Part shown: in pieces, positions 63,780-64,000 of the stretch
How positions within the stretch are numbered: position 1 is the stretch's first letter
How the letters are laid out: every line of letters begins with the position of its first letter
The notes under the pieces: generated by a model
Databases searched by the model: none
Seen by the model: the letters and a program-made list of their open reading frames with translations, nothing else
What the model was told of the DNA's origin: nothing
Translations under genes and position numbers: made by a program
Assembly: GCA_013397795.1 (NCBI GenBank)
Contig: VZTJ01000300.1
Span: 919,318 to 983,317 of the forward strand
Origin: Orthonyx spaldingii
Lineage: Eukaryota; Chordata; Aves; Passeriformes; Orthonychidae
Length of the DNA stretch: 64,000 nucleotides
Direction: 5' to 3'

Positions 63780-64000
63780 TCTTGAACTCTTTCATTGGGA
63801 CAGGGTGAAGTGAGTGATAAAACTCATGTAACCTGCTTCAGTTGGAGAATTGAATTAATTACTCCCCTGGGGCTTTTTGGATCCTGCAGGGAGCATCTCT
63901 GAGACCAAGTTTCAGAGCCAGGATGATATTTACACAATTAAGTGCAGCCTTTGAATATTTTATGATGCACACTACTGAACCCATCACATGCATGCATTAA
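63780..64000. promoter_or_regulatory. Candidate conserved non-coding element at the window edge
   Basis: The last 220 bases have balanced complexity, a GAATTGAATTAATTACTC homeodomain-type cluster (63847-63864) and no open frame or repeat. The texture resembles a conserved element cut by the window end. Confidence is low because no comparison is available. Confidence 0.2.

Noticed and set aside
1..64000. CRISPR arrays, operons, bacterial insertion sequences, prophage
   Set aside because: No regularly spaced repeats, no long coding frames and no ribosome-binding sites; the CR1 elements show the DNA is from a vertebrate.
1..64000. tRNA, rRNA or snRNA genes
   Set aside because: No tRNA A/B-box pair, rRNA core or snRNA sequence was recognised on either strand by reading.
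1..64000. Endogenous retrovirus or LTR pairs
   Set aside because: No matching long direct repeats with TG...CA ends, primer-binding site or retroviral protein motifs were seen.

Overview
This window looks like vertebrate nuclear DNA, most likely from a bird. It is AT-rich and poor in CpG. No open frame exceeds about 145 codons, and there is no operon-like packing or ribosome-binding site. The decisive evidence is three 3'-end fragments of CR1 LINE retrotransposons at about 36073-36270, 55966-56296 and 60159-60406. Each carries the typical CR1 3' region, and two still end near the ATTCTATG-type terminal repeat. Low repeat density with CR1 as the main recognisable repeat is the avian pattern. 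The 60159 copy resembles CR1 subfamilies I associate with neoavian or passerine genomes, but that narrower placement is inference from memory.

I find no protein-coding gene, exon, rRNA, tRNA or other RNA gene that I can support. The short open frames scattered through the window read as chance frames: they overlap on both strands, have low-complexity or unrecognisable translations and show no conserved domains. The one exception is a frame at about 61388-61620, whose translation contains the GDFN motif of an AP-endonuclease-like LINE domain. It is a degraded CR1-clade ORF2 fragment, not a host gene. The window is best read as intergenic DNA in a gene-poor region or part of a very long intron.

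Layout. 1-19.8 kb is AT-rich non-coding DNA with two GC-richer patches (about 1.27-1.86 and 3.93-4.20 kb), a CG/CA alternating tract at 1643-1662, strong hairpins at 2182-2227 and 16264-16310, and short local duplications. 19.8-20.5 kb is a stretch dense in homeodomain-, SOX- and nuclear-receptor-like motifs that looks like a conserved regulatory element. 20.6-24 kb has several open but unrecognised frames. 24.64-24.77 kb and 42.46-42.59 kb hold remnants resembling ancient MIR/CORE-SINEs. 25.7, 23.4 and 32.7 kb hold dinucleotide microsatellites. 36-38.3 kb is the most heterogeneous part: a CR1 end, a GC-rich block, a 23-base T run flanked by an antisense AATAAA, and a pyrimidine-skewed tract. 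39.0-39.4, 40.8-41.1, 48.2-48.5, 50.4-50.8 and 63.8-64.0 kb are further candidate conserved non-coding elements, judged only by motif texture. 55.9-62 kb holds two CR1 ends and the LINE endonuclease fragment.

All six recognised retroelement remnants (three CR1 ends, one LINE endonuclease fragment, two MIR-like) lie on the + strand. I see no evidence for a novel gene system. The items most worth checking are the candidate regulatory elements, the possible antisense retrocopy end at 37.1 kb and the LINE endonuclease fragment.
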